This document shows, piece after piece, positions 21,683 to 22,329 of a stretch of 22,329 bases of DNA. Source of the DNA: CAYRZL01 sp964428795 (lineage in GTDB: Bacteria; Bacillota; Clostridia; Lachnospirales; Lachnospiraceae); assembly GCA_964428795.1 (NCBI GenBank), contig CAYRZL010000043.1, positions 1-22,329 on the forward strand. The letters are read 5' to 3'. Every line of letters starts with the position of its first letter. The first letter of the stretch is position 1. The notes below the pieces were generated by a model. It had not been told where the DNA came from, ran no database searches, and was given only the letters and a program-made list of their open reading frames with translations. The translations under genes were made by a program, and so were the position numbers.

Positions 21683-22329
21683 ATGAGGAAAAAAACTGCT
21701 GTAATATTACTGGTAGTTATGCTGGCAGGAATTTTAGCAGCATGCAGCAACAAAGAAGATTCTGAAGAGAATAATATTACAGCACGAAATACAGAGAAGA
21801 TAGTAGAAAGTGAAACGCAATCAAATGCAGAGACAGAAGTTGTTTCGGAACGCGTAGCGGTAGAAAATGGAGATGCGCTGATAGAGGATACTGTGCAGGA
21901 AACAGAGGATACGACACGGACAACAGAAAATACCGCTGAGATGGAAAATCAGAATTCGGGAAGCAGCATTTTGATCACATATTTTACCGTCCCGGAAACA
22001 GACGGTGTAGATGCAAGTTCTGGAGCCAGCCGGAGAATTATAAATGGTGAAGTGATCGGAAGTACACAAGTAATTGCACAAATGATCCAGAATTCGACAG
22101 GAGGAGATCTGTTTGCAATCGAGACTGTTCAGGAATATCCGGGGAGCCATGAGCCATTAGTGGATCAGGCGGCAGAAGAGCAGGAGGAGGATGCACGGCC
22201 AGAGCTTGCAACGCATGTGGAAAATATGGATCAATATGATATCATTTATATTGGTTATCCAAACTGGTGGGGAGATATGCCTATGCCTCTATATACATTT
22301 TTGGAGGAATATGATTTGAGCGGGAAAAT
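21683..22329 (+). CDS. Flavodoxin lipoprotein (partial, runs off window)
   Basis: ATG 21683 follows GGAGGGG (21671-21677) and opens a frame that stays open to the window end (215 complete codons). The N-terminus has KK, a hydrophobic stretch and the lipobox LAAC with C21, so the mature protein should be lipid-anchored outside the membrane. Residues 22-90 are a Glu/Thr/Asn-rich flexible linker with no cysteine. A Flavodoxin_4-type domain follows: ILITYFTVPE, a long insertion, then STQVIAQMI, FAIETVQEYPGSH and IGYPNWWGDMP. The C-terminal part lies beyond the window. It is the third gene of unit D, 40 bp after the flavodoxin-cyclophilin fusion. Confidence 0.85.
   Translation, partial: MRKKTAVILLVVMLAGILAACSNKEDSEENNITARNTEKIVESETQSNAETEVVSERVAVENGDALIEDTVQETEDTTRTTENTAEMENQNSGSSILITYFTVPETDGVDASSGASRRIINGEVIGSTQVIAQMIQNSTGGDLFAIETVQEYPGSHEPLVDQAAEEQEEDARPELATHVENMDQYDIIYIGYPNWWGDMPMPLYTFLEEYDLSGK

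Overview
The window looks like a gut-type Lachnospiraceae/Clostridia genome: Gram-positive ribosome binding sites (AGGAGG/GGAGG), moderate GC, a Clostridiales-type integrative-element relaxase, Flavodoxin_4-type proteins, LytTR/GHKL regulation and paired GH3 glucosidases. All recognised genes lie on the + strand. No tRNA, rRNA, CRISPR array or complete insertion sequence was seen.

Region 1 (1-~2390) is the end of a mobilizable or integrative element. It has a promoter with an overlapping dyad, a coiled-coil hypothetical gene, a terminator-like hairpin, a full MOB-type relaxase and two tiny downstream ORFs, the second apparently cut at the junction with host DNA.

Region 2 (2391-10950) is a redox cluster in three transcription units. 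Unit A (2750-6173) holds three flavodoxins, a carboxymuconolactone-decarboxylase-family protein and an iron-sulfur aldo/keto reductase; the last two are joined out of frame by an apparent deletion. It is followed by a DUF362 ferredoxin-protein remnant and a terminator. Unit B (6781-7458) is a DUF4405-type membrane cytochrome. Unit C (7582-10950) holds two tandem aldo/keto reductases, a cupin and an SDR dehydrogenase.

Region 3 (about 11000-19393) is a different module: a LytTR response regulator with a GHKL histidine kinase, a terminator, a membrane-anchored GH3 beta-glucosidase with reversed domain order, a cytoplasmic GH3 with normal order, and a GtrA-family membrane protein.

Region 4 (19403-22329) returns to redox genes as unit D: an iron-containing alcohol dehydrogenase, an exported flavodoxin fused to a cyclophilin-like domain, and a flavodoxin lipoprotein cut by the window end.

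The most striking signal is regulatory. Units A, B, C and D each start with the same 15-bp LysR-type box (ATWAG-TTTTY-CTTAT, T-N11-A). In all four the box begins exactly 36 bp before the -35 hexamer, and all four promoters have a 17-bp spacer, which puts the box near -64. The sugar module in between lacks it. This points to one LysR-type regulon controlling flavodoxins, reductases, a cytochrome and an alcohol dehydrogenase. The regulator gene is not in the window.
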